DNA of 64,000 nucleotides from the NCBI GenBank assembly GCA_030789695.1, contig CM061141.1, positions 201,737,600-201,801,599 of the forward strand. The letters run 5' to 3'. The translations under genes and the position numbers were made by a program. Shown here in pieces: positions 20,592-32,522 of this stretch; the stretch's first letter is position 1, and each line of letters begins with the position of its first letter. Below the pieces are notes generated by a model, which ran no database searches, had not been told where the DNA came from, and was given only the letters and a program-made list of their open reading frames with translations. Source of the stretch: Scilla litardierei. Taxonomy: Eukaryota; Streptophyta; Magnoliopsida; Asparagales; Asparagaceae.

Positions 20592-22823
20592 TGTAACGAC
20601 CGGTATTCGTAATAATGATTATATGATTAACTTGGAGTGTTTCCCCGCTTTGTGTGCCTTTCCCGTACGACGTCCTCACGATTAGCTTCATAGCATCTTA
20701 ATTTTAGAGCTAGAGGGATCCTAGAAGCCTTAGGAATCTTCCCGAAACCCCGCGATTCGAATCAGCACTTTTGGTGCATCTTAGTTGGTTCGAGAAGGAG
20801 AACCAACCGACTAGATGGCAATCTAGTCGGTCGGCAACACTTCTCAGACCGACTAGTTCATCTTAATAATATTAGCTGAGTTACTGTTTGTCGTTAGTCG
20901 GTCTAAGTTCATCTTTCGACCGACTAGTTGTCAAACTAGTCGGTCAGGATTTGTACTCAGACCGACTAATTCTGAGTTCTACTGTTCAGTCGAGTTACTG
21001 TTTGTGCTTAGTCGGTCAAAGAACATCTATCGACCGACTAGTTCTCAAACTAGTCGGTCAACAGTTGTTCTTGGACCGACTAATATTGTCGACCTGTACC
21101 AAACCTATTCTCAGTTTGCCTTTTAGTCGGTCTAAGTTAGACAAAACGACCGACTAGTTCCTAAACTAGTCGGTCAACCATCCTTCTCTGACCGACTAAG
21201 TGACCCAGAAACCCTAGGTTTTGCCCAGCCGCCGGTTGTTTCTATTTAAAACCCCGATCGATTCTCTTTCTTTCTTTTCACTTCTCTTGGCCTTTTCTCC
21301 TCCCCCTTTGACCCCTGATCTTCCCCAAGCATCTTCTTGCCTTCCTTCATCCTCCCAAGCTCCCCTCATCTTCTTTTGCGTCGGCACCACCCCCGTTGGC
21401 CGCCGGCCGACCCCAAAAACCCTAAAAATCTCCCCTTGCTCCAGATTTTCCCTACGGACTCCAACCTCCAGATCTGTAGCAATTCGACCGTCGGGATCTT
21501 GATTTCAGCCGTAGCTTCCCAGGATCATCCTCCGTCGTCAAAGCTAGGTCTGTTTTGGCGTCATACGTTCGCTATTCATACGCGAACCCAATTACCATAG
21601 GATACCGATCTCGAGGCTCACGTCGAACAACAACCTCGGTACCAGGCAAGTGAAACTTGCCAACTTTACTTTAGGCCATGTTTTAGGCCAATTCTTTGTA
21701 CTAGCGTGAAAGAGACTAGATCGTGAAATGATATCGATCTAGGCGCAACTTTGAGATCTAGCTTGACAACGAAGCTAGATCCGACACCTTGTCATATCAT
21801 TCATGCATTGATATCTGTCATGTTTAAATTCCTTAACTATACGCACTTGAATCGTTAACTGCCATGCATTGCATTTTACATGTCATCCTAGTTGAGCATT
21901 GCATTGTAGCACACGCTACACTACTTGTACAAATCCATGTTTCCGTGTTACCGGCTAGGCACCCGTTATGCGGGCATAACCCTACGCCATCCGTGTTAAA
22001 AACACTTCCTGGCTCGTGATCCAGAAGCGAGCATTCCGTGTTCGGGGGTAATGCCCTGGCTCGACACACGTGGAGGGGTAGGGATAAACGATCACTTGAG
22101 CGTAAGAGTTGGCCCGTACAGCCACTCTAGCCAAAGGGCGGAATCTCTGTGCACGACGTGATTACAATTCCAGTACTTGTCTTTTACTTGTTTACTTGCC
22201 ATGCCATGTTACTTGCCATGCCATGTTACTTGCCATGCCATGCTATTTGCCATGCTATACCATGTCATACTTTACTTTAGAACTGTTAGGTTGCTTCCTT
22301 TTTACAGTTTCCTTGCACAAGTCTTTTTAGACTTGCTGACATGTGCCCCTTCTCTTTGGGTGACGCATGTTAGTTGCTGAGCCAGAGATTGCAGTTGAGG
22401 GTGACGTGTCCGTGGTGTACGTGCCCGAGCCGTTGTTGACGTTGAGTACGATGTTTCCGGTGACTATTCTTAGTGACCTCTGCTGAGCTTCCTTTTGTTT
22501 AGATTTTGTTAAGTTGTCGGTGCGTGGCACCTGTACTATGTTTTTATGTACCTTGTACTTTTGTTTGGCCATGCTGGGGCCCTTAGTTTCTTTCTCTGTA
22601 AGCCTGGTGGCTTTTTCTGTGATATTGTAATTTAATTCAATGGATATTCTGAGATTTCTTTTGGTCTCATTTCCTTGTTTATTATCTTTGTTTCGTATCG
22701 CAATTGCAAGGACCTGCCATTTAATGTTTATTGACGCTTATCGGACTTGCGGCTTTGCAGCTTCAAGTCTGAGCGGACCTTCTCACGCTTCGCCTCCACA
22801 TTTTTGGGAAGCGGGGCGTGACA
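20592..22823 (+). repeat. Tk3 5' LTR (2,232 bp)
   Basis: Starts TGTAACGACCGG and ends GGGGCGTGACA. It holds an ACCGAC array (20790-21215), TATTTAAA at 21243, the GGCAAGT/ACTTGCC hairpin, a frameshifted microORF (22367) and the U5 pairing arm (22700-22717). Confidence 0.95.
22367..22473 (+). pseudogene. Frameshifted LTR microORF, Tk3 5' LTR
   Basis: Homologous to the 36-codon microORF but 107 nt from ATG to the homologous TAG, one base short. The N-terminal frame (MLVAEPE) runs out of frame in the middle; the last third (DVEYDVSGDYS and TAG) sits in another frame. Both Tk3 LTRs share the deletion, so it predates this insertion. Confidence 0.65.
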
Positions 22824-25800
22824 GGTTTTGTTGGTGGCCCATGCAGGTCCAACTTGCAACTGCGAAATATCGGAACAACGATAATAACTATAGAATGTCC
22901 ATTAATTAAATTGCAACATCCGAGTCATAAGCCTTGAGTCTAGTCATTTTACTATGTCACTAGGTGGTAGGAAGACTTAGTTAGACGTCCGTTCTTGCTA
23001 GTTAGATGCCCTTAATTGTTAGTTAGACTCTCTGCCAGGATTTGATTGGTCAGCATCGGAGTTACCTTAGCAGTCCCTGTCTAATTTTGACTAAGATAGA
23101 CTCCTAGAATTCTTTGGTCGTTCGCTTGGGTTCATTGATTTCGGACCAAGCTGAACGCTTTTCATTGCTGTCTAGCCCCTTGGAAAGTCTTAGCGCTTAG
23201 TTCCCTAATCTTTAGTTGGTTGACCGTAGGAGTTTTCGTAGATTTTCCTGAGTCTTATCCTAGGCGTTTGCTTGTTTTGGTCATACTACCATTTCCCTTG
23301 CCTCGAATCACGAGAACGCCTCATGACGATCGTCGTCAATTTACGAACCTCTTCATTACGAATCTTGAATCTTCTGAAAGTTATCTTTCGTTTTCCCCTC
23401 ATTAAAAGTTTTCGCTAAGTCTAAATTATATTTTAAACCCTTTACGTATCTATTTAAAATTCTTCACTTTTTGATTGAGTCAAAATTCCTTATAGATTTT
23501 GAAGTCTATTGGTCGTAATTATAATTACTATCTCGTAACCAATTTCTAAACTATATTTTTTTTCGTATTTCGGTTTAAAGATTATATTACTATTTTGAAA
23601 ATTCGATATATCATTTTTCTAAACTACGAGCTTCATCTTAATCGCTTAGCATACATATTTTAGAATACCTTTTCCAAGCTAAATGGAATTTCAATTATTT
23701 TTATATATATATCAGTTCTAGGATTCGAGGTACTCGTACTCTAAGGTCTTTGTATAAATCAGTTTCTCTTTGGCGAATCCTGGTTCCTCTAAAAGTAGTT
23801 TCCATATTGATTATTATAAATTTTTCCTAGCTTAAAGACTTTGAAAGCGTTTAACATGAGCTTAAATTCTTCAGTTAATTTCATTCTTTGAGTTTCAAGA
23901 TTTTCTTTACCGAAGTTATATTAAAGGTACTGCCGTAAAATATTTCCTAAAACTACGTCCTTAATGTTCGTGTGAATGATTTACTTCCCTCCTGAAAACT
24001 CTATATAAGCCAATAAACCAATTTCTCTTATTAAGTCTATTCGACTCAAACTTGTTTCGAACAACCTATTTTACCGACTCTTAAATATTTTCCTAGGCGA
24101 AAGAGAACTACAACTTTTCAAATACGACCGTTTTATACTTGTAGTATTTTTGACTTATACCATTTATATCCTATTTCCAGTAACTTATGAGGGCAATATC
24201 CACTTTCCCCTTACCTTTACCCAAACATTCACAATTGAGCCACTGTTTCACCTAACCAAGTTGTCTCCTTGTACTCGCCCTATCTGAACTCGTGCTTATC
24301 GATTCTTCCCCGTCACGCTTCCGACCCCGGTCCCCCTCCATTGCCTAGGCTTTAGTGTTCGTCTATGACTGTGTCAACCCAAATTTGTTAGTAGGCCCTT
24401 GGACCTTTATGATGTTGTCGTGGTGCATGTACCTAAGTTGAGTATGTAGGCTTGAGTGAGTGTACCCCTATAGTATAATAATGTTTGCCTATTGAGTGAT
24501 ATATACATACTCAGAGTTACTCATGATGTTATGGAATTGTATGTGTGTTAGTATTTATAGATATGTGCGAGGATAGCTATACCACTCTAGGGGCGTCTGT
24601 GTGTATAAGGAATCTGTATTGGAATATCTAATAGGGTGTATGTAGTTAGAGATACTTATAACGGTTGAAATAATTTGGTTGGTAGAACCATGTGTATGTT
24701 AGGTGTAATAATAATATGTGTACGTATAGTTAAGTAAGTAGGCCTGTTATATGACATGTATGTTAGTACGTGTGAGTGTGTGCTCATACGTAGTTACGTG
24801 TTGTGCTCAGATGTAATTAGTTATGTAATTACCGAATGAGTATACATGTGATATACATATGGTAGTGGGATTATAAATTGTTTGGTATCGTTTGCCCCTA
24901 CGGGATGTTGTATGTGCGCGTGTATGCCACGAGGTATACCCGATTTTGAATGTCGTAACTATGTATGTATAAGTAGATATATTGCTGTACTAGTTATAAG
25001 TAGAAGGATATGGTGTGAAAATATATGTTACATGTGTGTGACTATACGATGAATGTGTATGTATAGGGAGGGTATTATAATTATACGTGTGCCGATGTCT
25101 GTATTATTTACATGGCATGTAAAGTGATTTAATTATGTGAATATGACCTGACTAAATATAGTGATTAATATTATAGTATGTAAGTGGCTATGTTGGTAGA
25201 TGTATATATATTAGGGTGTGGTATTGGTATAAGTATAACTATCGTGTTACGTAGATAAAGTTTTCCGATACGCGTTTTGAGTCTCACTCAAGCTCGAGTG
25301 GGTATACTCTAAGTAAATTGTTACGTATGTCGGTGGTTGCAAGCAGTGATGTTTGATGCATATATAGTGATGGGAGTGTTTGTGCCTGGTTATGTTACGC
25401 ACATGATTGTTGGTCGCTATACCAGTATATAGTTATAGGTGTTGGTCTTGTGGTATAGTTATTACTAAGGACTTGTCTGTGTGAACGTATGTGAGCTAGC
25501 TAAACTAGGTGTGTAGTTGTGCCGGATGTATAATGGTATGATTGGTATATGTGAATGAAATATTAGAGTGTATGGGTGTGCACCATGCACGGGTAAGTGT
25601 GTGCTTAATTATAAGTATTGATGACTATGATATGTATGGCGTGTCGTGGGTATAATTATAGGGCCGTATGTGATGTGAAGATATGGTGAAATAAATTCAT
25701 ACATTTGAATGACTATATATACTGTGAAATTATAGTAGTGGTGCGTGTGTATTAGATATAGTAAGACTTGTTTGAGTATTGGTATGGTGCGACTATGTGT

Positions 25801-26223
25801 GTCGATGTGTTTGGTGTTGAATGTACACTAAGAATATTAGAGAGTATTATACCCTTTGATGCTCGAAGCATAGGTAGCTATCTATACGTAGAGTGATGGT
25901 TGTATTTTCTAATGTGAGACTAATCCTATATGAGTATCTGAACTATTGTTTGTGCTAGGTAAGTAGTAGCTATATAATGAATGTTTATACATGATTGAAA
26001 TACATGTATGAGTATGAATGGTTATGATAGGTATAAGAGGAAAATGAGCGTGAATGAAAACATGTTAATGGTGATAATGTTTGACTATCTAGTGCATATC
26101 TATAAGCACTTGTAATGACTATCTCTGATTTGAAGTATGACGTGAAATGATTTGGGGTAGTTACTAGAGCGACTAGATATGTTAGAAAGTCCGAGGACGG
26201 ACTTTATTCTAAGGTGGGTAGGA
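22824..26223 (+). other. Tk3 non-coding interior
   Basis: The first 150 bp match the leader of Tk4, including GGTGGCCCATGCAGGTCC and the stretch up to the gag start, which reads GTG (22964-22966) instead of ATG. Homology to gag ends a few codons later. From about 23000 to 24350 the plus strand is T- and C-rich and poor in G; from about 24370 to 26180 it is rich in G, T and A and poor in C, full of GTATGTGTG-like words. No ORF shows similarity to any retrotransposon protein. Confidence 0.8.
26186..26223 (+). promoter_or_regulatory. Tk3 pre-PPT hairpin and polypurine tract
   Basis: AAAGTCCG-AGGA-CGGACTTT (26186-26205) keeps the perfect 8-bp stem of Tk1 although a base pair changed (A-T to G-C). 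AAGGTGGGTAGGA then runs to the LTR at 26224. Confidence 0.7.
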
Positions 26224-28454
26224 TGTAACGACCGGTATTCGTAATAATGATTATATGATTAACTTGGAGTGTTTCCCCGCTTTGTGTGCCTTTCCCGTAC
26301 GACGTCCTCACGATTAGCTTCATAGCATCTTAATTTTAGAGCTAGAGGGATCCTAGAAGCCTTAGGAATCTTCCCGAAACCCCGCGATTCGAATCGGCAC
26401 TTTTGGTGCATCTTAGTTGGTTCGAGAAGGAGAACCAACCGACTAGATGGCAATCTAGTCGGTTGGCAACACTTCTCAGACCGACTAGTTAATCTTAATA
26501 ATATTAGCTGAGTTACTGTTTGTCGTTAGTCGGTCTAAGTTCATCTTTCGACCGACTAGTTGTCAAACTAGTCGGTCAGGATTTGTACTCAGACCGACTA
26601 ATTCTGAGTTCTACTGTTCAGTCGAGTTACTGTTTGTGCTTAGTCGGTCAAAGAACATCTATCGACCGACTAGTTCTCAAACTAGTCGGTCAACAGTTGT
26701 TCTTGGACCGACTAATATTGTCGACCTGTACCAAACCTATTCTCAGTTTGCCTTTTAGTCGGTCTAAGTTAGACAACCGACCGACTAGTTCCTAAACTAG
26801 TCGGTCAACCATCCTTCTCTGACCGACTAAGTGACCCAGAAACCCTAGGTTTTGCCCAGCCGCCGGTTGTTTCTATTTAAAACCCCGATCGATTCTCTTT
26901 CTTTCTTTTCACTTCTATTGGCCTTTTCTCCTCCCCCTTTGACCCCTGATCTTCCCCAAGCATCTTCTTGCCTTCCTTCATCCTCCCAAGCTCCCCTCAT
27001 CTTCTTTTGCGTCGGCACCACCCCCGTTGGCCGCCGGCCGACCCCAAAAACCCTAAAAATCTCCCCTTGCTCCAGATTTTCCCTACGGACTCCAACCTCC
27101 AGATCTGTAGCAATTCGACCGTCGGGATCTTGATTTCAGCCGTAGCTTCCCAGGATCATCCTCCGTCGTCAAAGCTAGGTCTGTTTTGGCGTCATACGTT
27201 CGCTATTCATACGCGAACCCAATTACCATAGGATACCGATCTCGAGGCTCACGTCAAACAACAACCTCGGTACCAGGCAAGTGAAACTTGCCAACTTTAC
27301 TTTAGGCCATGTTTTAGGCCAATTCTTTGTACTAGCGTGAAAGAGACTAGATCGTGAAATGATAGCGATCTAGGCGCAACTTTGAGATCTAGCTTGACAA
27401 CGAAGCTAGATCCGACACCTTGTCATATCATTCATGCATTGATATCTGTCATGTTTAAATTCCTTAACTGTACGCACTTGAATCGTTAACTGTCATGCAT
27501 TGCATTTTACATGTCATCCTAGTTGAGCATTGCATTGTAGCACACGCTACACTACTTGTACAAATCCATGTTTCCGTGTTACCGGCTAGGCACCCGTTAT
27601 GCGGGCATAACCCTACGCCATCCGTGTTAAAAACACTTCCTGGCTCGTGATCCAGAAGCGAGCATTCCGTGTTCGGGGGTAATGCCCTGGCTCGACACAC
27701 ATGGAGGGGTAGGGATAAACGATCACTTGAGCGTAAGAGTTGGCCCGTACAGCCACTCTAGCCAAAGGGCGGAATCTCTGTGCATGACGTGATTACAATT
27801 CCAGTACTTGTCTTTTACTTGTTTACTTGCCATGCCATGTTACTTGCCATGCCATGTTACTTGCCATGCCATGCTATTTGCCATGCTATACCATGTCATA
27901 CTTTACTTTAGAACTGTTAGGTTGCTTCCTTTTTACAGTTTCCTTGCACAAGTCTTTTTAGACTTGCTGACATGTGCCCCTTCTCTTTGGGTGACGCATG
28001 TTAGTTGCTGAGCCAGAGATTGCAGTTGAGGGTGACGTGTCCGTGGTGTACGTGCCCGAGCCGTTGTTGACGTTGAGTACGATGTTTCCGGTGACTATTC
28101 TTAGTGACCTCTGCTGAGCTTCCTTTTGTTTAGATTTTGTTAAGTTGTCGGTGCGTGGCACCTGTACTATGTTTTTATGTACATTGTACTTTTGTTTGGC
28201 CATGCTGGGGCCCTTAGTTTCTTTCTCTGTAAGCCTGGTGGCTTTTTCTGTGATATTGTAATTTAATTCAATGGATATTCTGAGATTTCTTTTGGTCTCA
28301 TTTCCTTGTTTATTATCTTTGTTTCGTATCGCAATTGCAAGGACCTGCCATTTAATGTTTATTGACGCTTATCGGACTTGCGGCTTTGCAGCTTCAAGTC
28401 TGAGCGGACCTTCTCACGCTTCGCCTCCACATTTTTGGGAAGCGGGGCGTGACA
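26224..28454 (+). repeat. Tk3 3' LTR (2,231 bp)
   Basis: Almost identical to the 5' LTR, with the same ACCGAC array (26422-26830) and the same frameshifted microORF (27998-28104). It abuts the second TSD copy. Confidence 0.95.
27998..28104 (+). pseudogene. Frameshifted LTR microORF, Tk3 3' LTR
   Basis: Same 107-nt length and same one-base deletion as at 22367. Confidence 0.65.
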
Positions 28455-28459
28455 CGGTG

Positions 28460-28816
28460 CAAGGCACAAGCGGTGTGTAAACCACATGACGATAGTAAAT
28501 GCCCATGTGGTGCCCTTTCTTTCCAGCCTTACGTGGCTTGGCACTCGATCTTTTACATCGGGCTCCACCTTTACGACAGTAATCCTCTTTATTGACATGG
28601 AATCATGTTTATCTGTCGGCAACTGCTATAATGGAGCCGGTGCAAGACACAAGCAATGTGTAAACGACATGGAAAGTAAATGCCCATGATGTGCCTGCTC
28701 TTTCCAACCTTACGTGGCTTGGCACCACCTTTACAGCAGTAATCCTCTCTATTGACAAGGAATCATGTTTATCAGGCGACAACTGATATAATGGATCCGG
28801 TGCAAGGCCCAAGCGG
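28460..28816 (+). repeat. ~180-bp tandem satellite, right block
   Basis: TTACGTGGCT recurs at 28529 and 28710 (181 apart). Removing Tk3 and one TSD gives a 179-bp spacing to the last copy at 20482, so the array was continuous before insertion. The last unit lacks the CCCGAT...ATCGGG inverted repeat. At 28817 it passes abruptly into copia pol. Confidence 0.9.
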
Positions 28817-29839
28817 ATCCTACTGGATATATTTGGTAACTTAGATAAATTTGAGCCAAGATCCGATGAAGGAATTTTTGTTGGATATCCCCCACGTAGC
28901 AAAGCCTACTTGATAAACAACAAAACTCTTCAACGATCGAGGCATCACTACACGTTGCATTTTATTATGATTTTGATTCCCCTCATGTTATTGATGATAT
29001 TGTAGATGCTATAATGTGATTCTCTTTGCAACGTTAAAATTAATGATTCTTTTATTGAGACTAAAAATACTAATGAGATTGTTGAAGATGTTCCAAGTGA
29101 TGCATGAATTCCCAAAGCTTACCCAACCGTTCGCAAGCATCCTCATGACCAAATTATTTAAGATATTGGTGTGGATGTTCGAACGATGTCTAGAATTGAA
29201 GAATTCTCTCATTGCGCATTTGTCTCTGCCGTTGAGCCAAAGAACATCCAATAAGTATGTGAGTATATCTCTTGGATAGTGGCAATGGAAGAAGAGCTCA
29301 TGCAATTTGAGAGAAATGAAGTTTGAGAGCTCGTTCCTCTTCCAAGTGGTCACCAAGTAATTGGGACCAAGTGGATCTTCAAGAACAAGACAGATGAGAA
29401 CGAGGTCATCACAAGGAACAAAGCAAGGTTAGTAGCTCAAGGCTATCGGCAAGAAGAAGGTATCGATTTTGAAGAATCCTTTGCCCCCGCAGCTAGAGTA
29501 GAAGCTATTAGAATGCTTTTAACTTTTGCATCTCATGAAAATTTCAAATTATTTCAAATGGATGTTAAAAGTGCATTTTTAAATGGTATTGTTAATGAAG
29601 AAGTGTATGTTTCTTAACCACCCGATTTCATACATGAAAAATTTGTAGGCCATGTTTTCAAACTCAAGAAAGCGTTATATGGGTTGAGACAAGCTCCTAG
29701 AGCTTGGTATGATCGACTCAAGACCTTTCTTGTGAACTTAGGTTTTAAATGGGTGAAGTTGATTCAACACTTTTAATTAAGGATTATGAAAATGACATAC
29801 TATTGATTCAAGAAAATGAAGGATGAGACATACATACAT
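28817..29839 (+). pseudogene. pol: Ty1/copia (Sirevirus-like) pol relic, left part
   Basis: The left end has the integrase C-terminal block (KFEPRSDEGIFVGY). The reverse transcriptase part reads [50 protein letters not shown] and KALYGLRQAPRAWYDRL, which fits the SIRE/Maximus branch of Ty1/copia. There are several stops and frame changes (EV-stop-ELVP near 29322; VS-stop-PP near 29616), and the YVDD catalytic segment that should follow is missing. No LTRs of this element are visible. It is the oldest layer here; Tk4 interrupts it at 29839. Confidence 0.85.
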
Positions 29840-32379
29840 TGTAACGACTGGTTTTCATGTATCTGGATTTATTATATTATAATATATGTTTTGGTGGATT
29901 TTCTCCTCATGTGTGGTTTTCGTCTCCGTAACTTTCATTTTCGATCGTTTCGTCGTGTTTTCTCGTTTCTTCCTTAGGAGCGTCGATTTCGGAGTAAGTC
30001 ATTCGTGACGGGCTTCATAACGGTCGTATCTTACTGTTAGATCAAGCCTAGGAGTCTTAGGAATCGATCCCGGAGCTCTGCGCTCCGTATCGGAACTTTT
30101 GGTGCTTATTAGCCGGTGTAAGAAGGGGCACCGACCGACTAGATGCCGATCCAGTCGGTCGGCAATCCTTCTTGAACCGACTAGTTTGCTTTCTAAATTT
30201 CTCAGGAGTTACTGTTTATCGTTAGTCGGTCTGAGAACGTTGGTTGACCGACTAGGTTGCAAACTAGTCGGTCAGCAATGCTTCTTTAACCGACTAACTC
30301 TTCAACTAATTTTTGGTATCAGTACTGTTCATTCTTAGTCGGTCTAAGTTCATCTTTCGACTGACTAGTTGTTAAACTAGTCGGTTAAGTTTTGTACTCA
30401 GACCGACTAATTCTTTGTTCTTCTGTACAGTCGAGTTACTGTTTACTCTTAGTCGGTTTAAGAACGTTCTTCGACCGACTAGATGACAAACTAGTCGGTC
30501 AGTATTTGTTCTTTGACCGACTAAATCTAAATCCTGTTTTTGTTCAGAAGTTACTGTTTACACTTAGTCGGTCTGCGTTGGTCCACCGACCGACTAGTTT
30601 CCAAACTAGTCGGTCAGTGGTTGCTCTTTGACCGACTAATCTGTGTTAAAACCCTAATTTCTGGGCAGCCGCCAGCCCATCCTATTTATAACCCTCCCAA
30701 ACGTTTTCTTCTTCCTCCACTCGACCCAAAACCCTAGTTTCTCCCCCATTGAGCCCCCTTCTTCCTCAAACCCTTATTCCTCCATTCCAAGCTCATCCTC
30801 CATCATCCTAGCCCTCCCTCAATACATTCAACCTCTCATCTCCCTCAAATCTCCATCAAACCCCCAAAATCCCCCAAAAACCCTAATTCTCCAAACTTCT
30901 CCATTCGTTTCCAGATCTGGTCCCTAGGTTCTCCGGAGTGTTTCTTTTGCCTCCTCATGGTAAGAAATCGATCCCTTGATGTTTTCATAACCTATTTGTA
31001 TTTTTATGAAACCCTAATGAAATGAATGTTGTTTTGATGATTGTTTCCCCATAACAGTGATTTCCCCGTAGATTAGCATCCGCGAGACGAACCTTCGTGA
31101 TCGTTATCCCCGGTGCTAGGCAAGTGAAACTTGCCACTTAGGGTTTAGGCCATGTTTTAGGCCATTTGCTTATTGTAGGCGTAAAAGAGGCTAGGCGACG
31201 AAATGATACTCGCCTAGGCGAAAATTTAGGAACTAGCTTGACAACGAAGCTAGATCCGACATTTATCATGTTGCACAATTACCATGTCATGTTTAAATTC
31301 CATTAACGGTACGCAAATTAATTGTCATGTCATTGCATTCTTTAAGTGATCCCGTGATTGCGTAGCATCGCTACAATACTTGTGTTTCCTCGCTCGTGAC
31401 CAGAAGCGAGCATAATGAGTTGCTAACCCCAACGCTCGAGATCGAATTGTGAATTAGGAAAACAAGCTCCCGTGCGGGGCAACCCTGGCTCATTTACTGG
31501 GCTCATGTACAGGGACCCTGGCTTGTTTGCGCGTGGGATGGGGTAAGAGTTAAGCGGTCATTCAACTGGGGGTCTGCCTGATCAGCAACTGCAGTTGTAA
31601 GGCGTAAACTCTGGGGTGGGGTAGTGTTAAGCGGCCAATCAGCGTGAATGCTATACCATTCAGCTGTAAGGCGTAAACATCTACAAACAACAGTGAAACG
31701 TGAATAGTGAATTGATTGAGATTGTTAGTAGCTTGGCTACTCTTGTCTTGTCCCGATAATTGTTCTCTTGTACTTATTGTTCACCATGTCTTGCTCGTGC
31801 ACTCATGTTATAACTGCCATGTCATGCATACTAAAACTGCTAGGTTGCTAGTTGCCTTACTTTTAGTTTCCTTGCCCAAGTCTTTTAGACTTGCTGACAT
31901 GTGCCCCTTTACTCTTTTGGGTGACACATGTTAGATCCCGAGCCTGAGTACCTTGTTGAGGACGAGGTGTTTGCTGACGCCGAGCCCGAGCTTGTGTTTG
32001 ACAGGGAGTACGTGGACACTGGGGACCAGTCCTAGTGTCTTCGTTGTGTTTTCCTTTTGTTTAGACTGCTGTTTTGTTGTCGGTGTGTAGCACCTATACT
32101 TTGTTATGTTGTTGCTTTTGTTGGGCTTGTTCTGGGCCTTTAGACTCTTTCTTTTAGCATGGTGGCTTTTCTGGATGTTGGACTTATTTTCGTGTTAGAC
32201 AATTATGAGATGTGAGAATTTTATTTCTGTTTCTCCTTGTGTTATTATTGTTGTTCCGTTTGTGGTTACAGGGACCTGCTTATGTTTATTGACGCTTATC
32301 GGGTTTGGGGCTTCACAGCTCCACTCTCGTGCGGACCTTTTCACGTCTCGCCTCCATTTTAGGGAAGCGGGTCGTGACA
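29840..32379 (+). repeat. Tk4 5' LTR (2,540 bp)
   Basis: TGTAACGACTGG start and GGGTCGTGACA end. ACCGAC array 30125-30640, TATTTATA at 30683, intron-like segment 30960-31057, GGCAAGT/ACTTGCC hairpin near 31120, microORF 31928-32035, U5 pairing arm 32264-32279, and a terminal hairpin ending at 32377. Confidence 0.95.
31928..32035 (+). CDS. LTR acidic microORF (35 aa), Tk4 5' LTR
   Basis: 36 codons, MLDPEPEYLVEDE at the start, YVDTGDQS at the end, TAG stop. In-frame TGA two codons upstream. A shorter ORF (ATG TGC CCC...) ends in TGTTAG, overlapping this ATG by four bases, an arrangement compatible with termination-reinitiation. The coding change of a neighbouring Asp-rich codon to Arg (FDREY) is unique to this copy. 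Confidence 0.6.
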   Translation: MLDPEPEYLVEDEVFADAEPELVFDREYVDTGDQS

Positions 32380-32522
32380 GGTTTTGTTGGTGGCCCATGC
32401 AGGTCCTTCTGTAACTGCGATTATCGGAGTGACGATAGTAATATTAGAATGTCCAATAAACTAAGTTCGACGTCCGAGTCATAAGCTATGAGTCTAATCT
32501 GATTCGTTTTCTGTGTCACTAG
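32380..32522 (+). promoter_or_regulatory. Tk4 leader
   Basis: GGTGGCCCATGCAGGTCC follows the LTR; GCAGGTCC (32399-32406) and CTGTAAC (32409-32415) pair with U5 32264-32279. The leader ends in a pyrimidine-rich TTTTCTGTGTCACTAG directly before the gag ATG, which looks like a splice acceptor. Confidence 0.5.

Larger units (their letters stand above)
20592..28454 (+). mobile_element. Tk3: complete non-coding (LARD-like) chromovirus derivative, TSD CGGTG
   Basis: LTRs 20592-22823 (2,232 bp) and 26224-28454 (2,231 bp) flank a 3.4-kb interior with no gag or pol. TSD CGGTG lies at 20587-20591 and 28455-28459. By eye I find about a dozen LTR differences (about 0.6%), so it moved recently and must have used proteins from another element. 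It keeps the leader pairing arm, the pre-PPT hairpin and the polypurine tract. That fits a large retrotransposon derivative (LARD). Confidence 0.93.
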
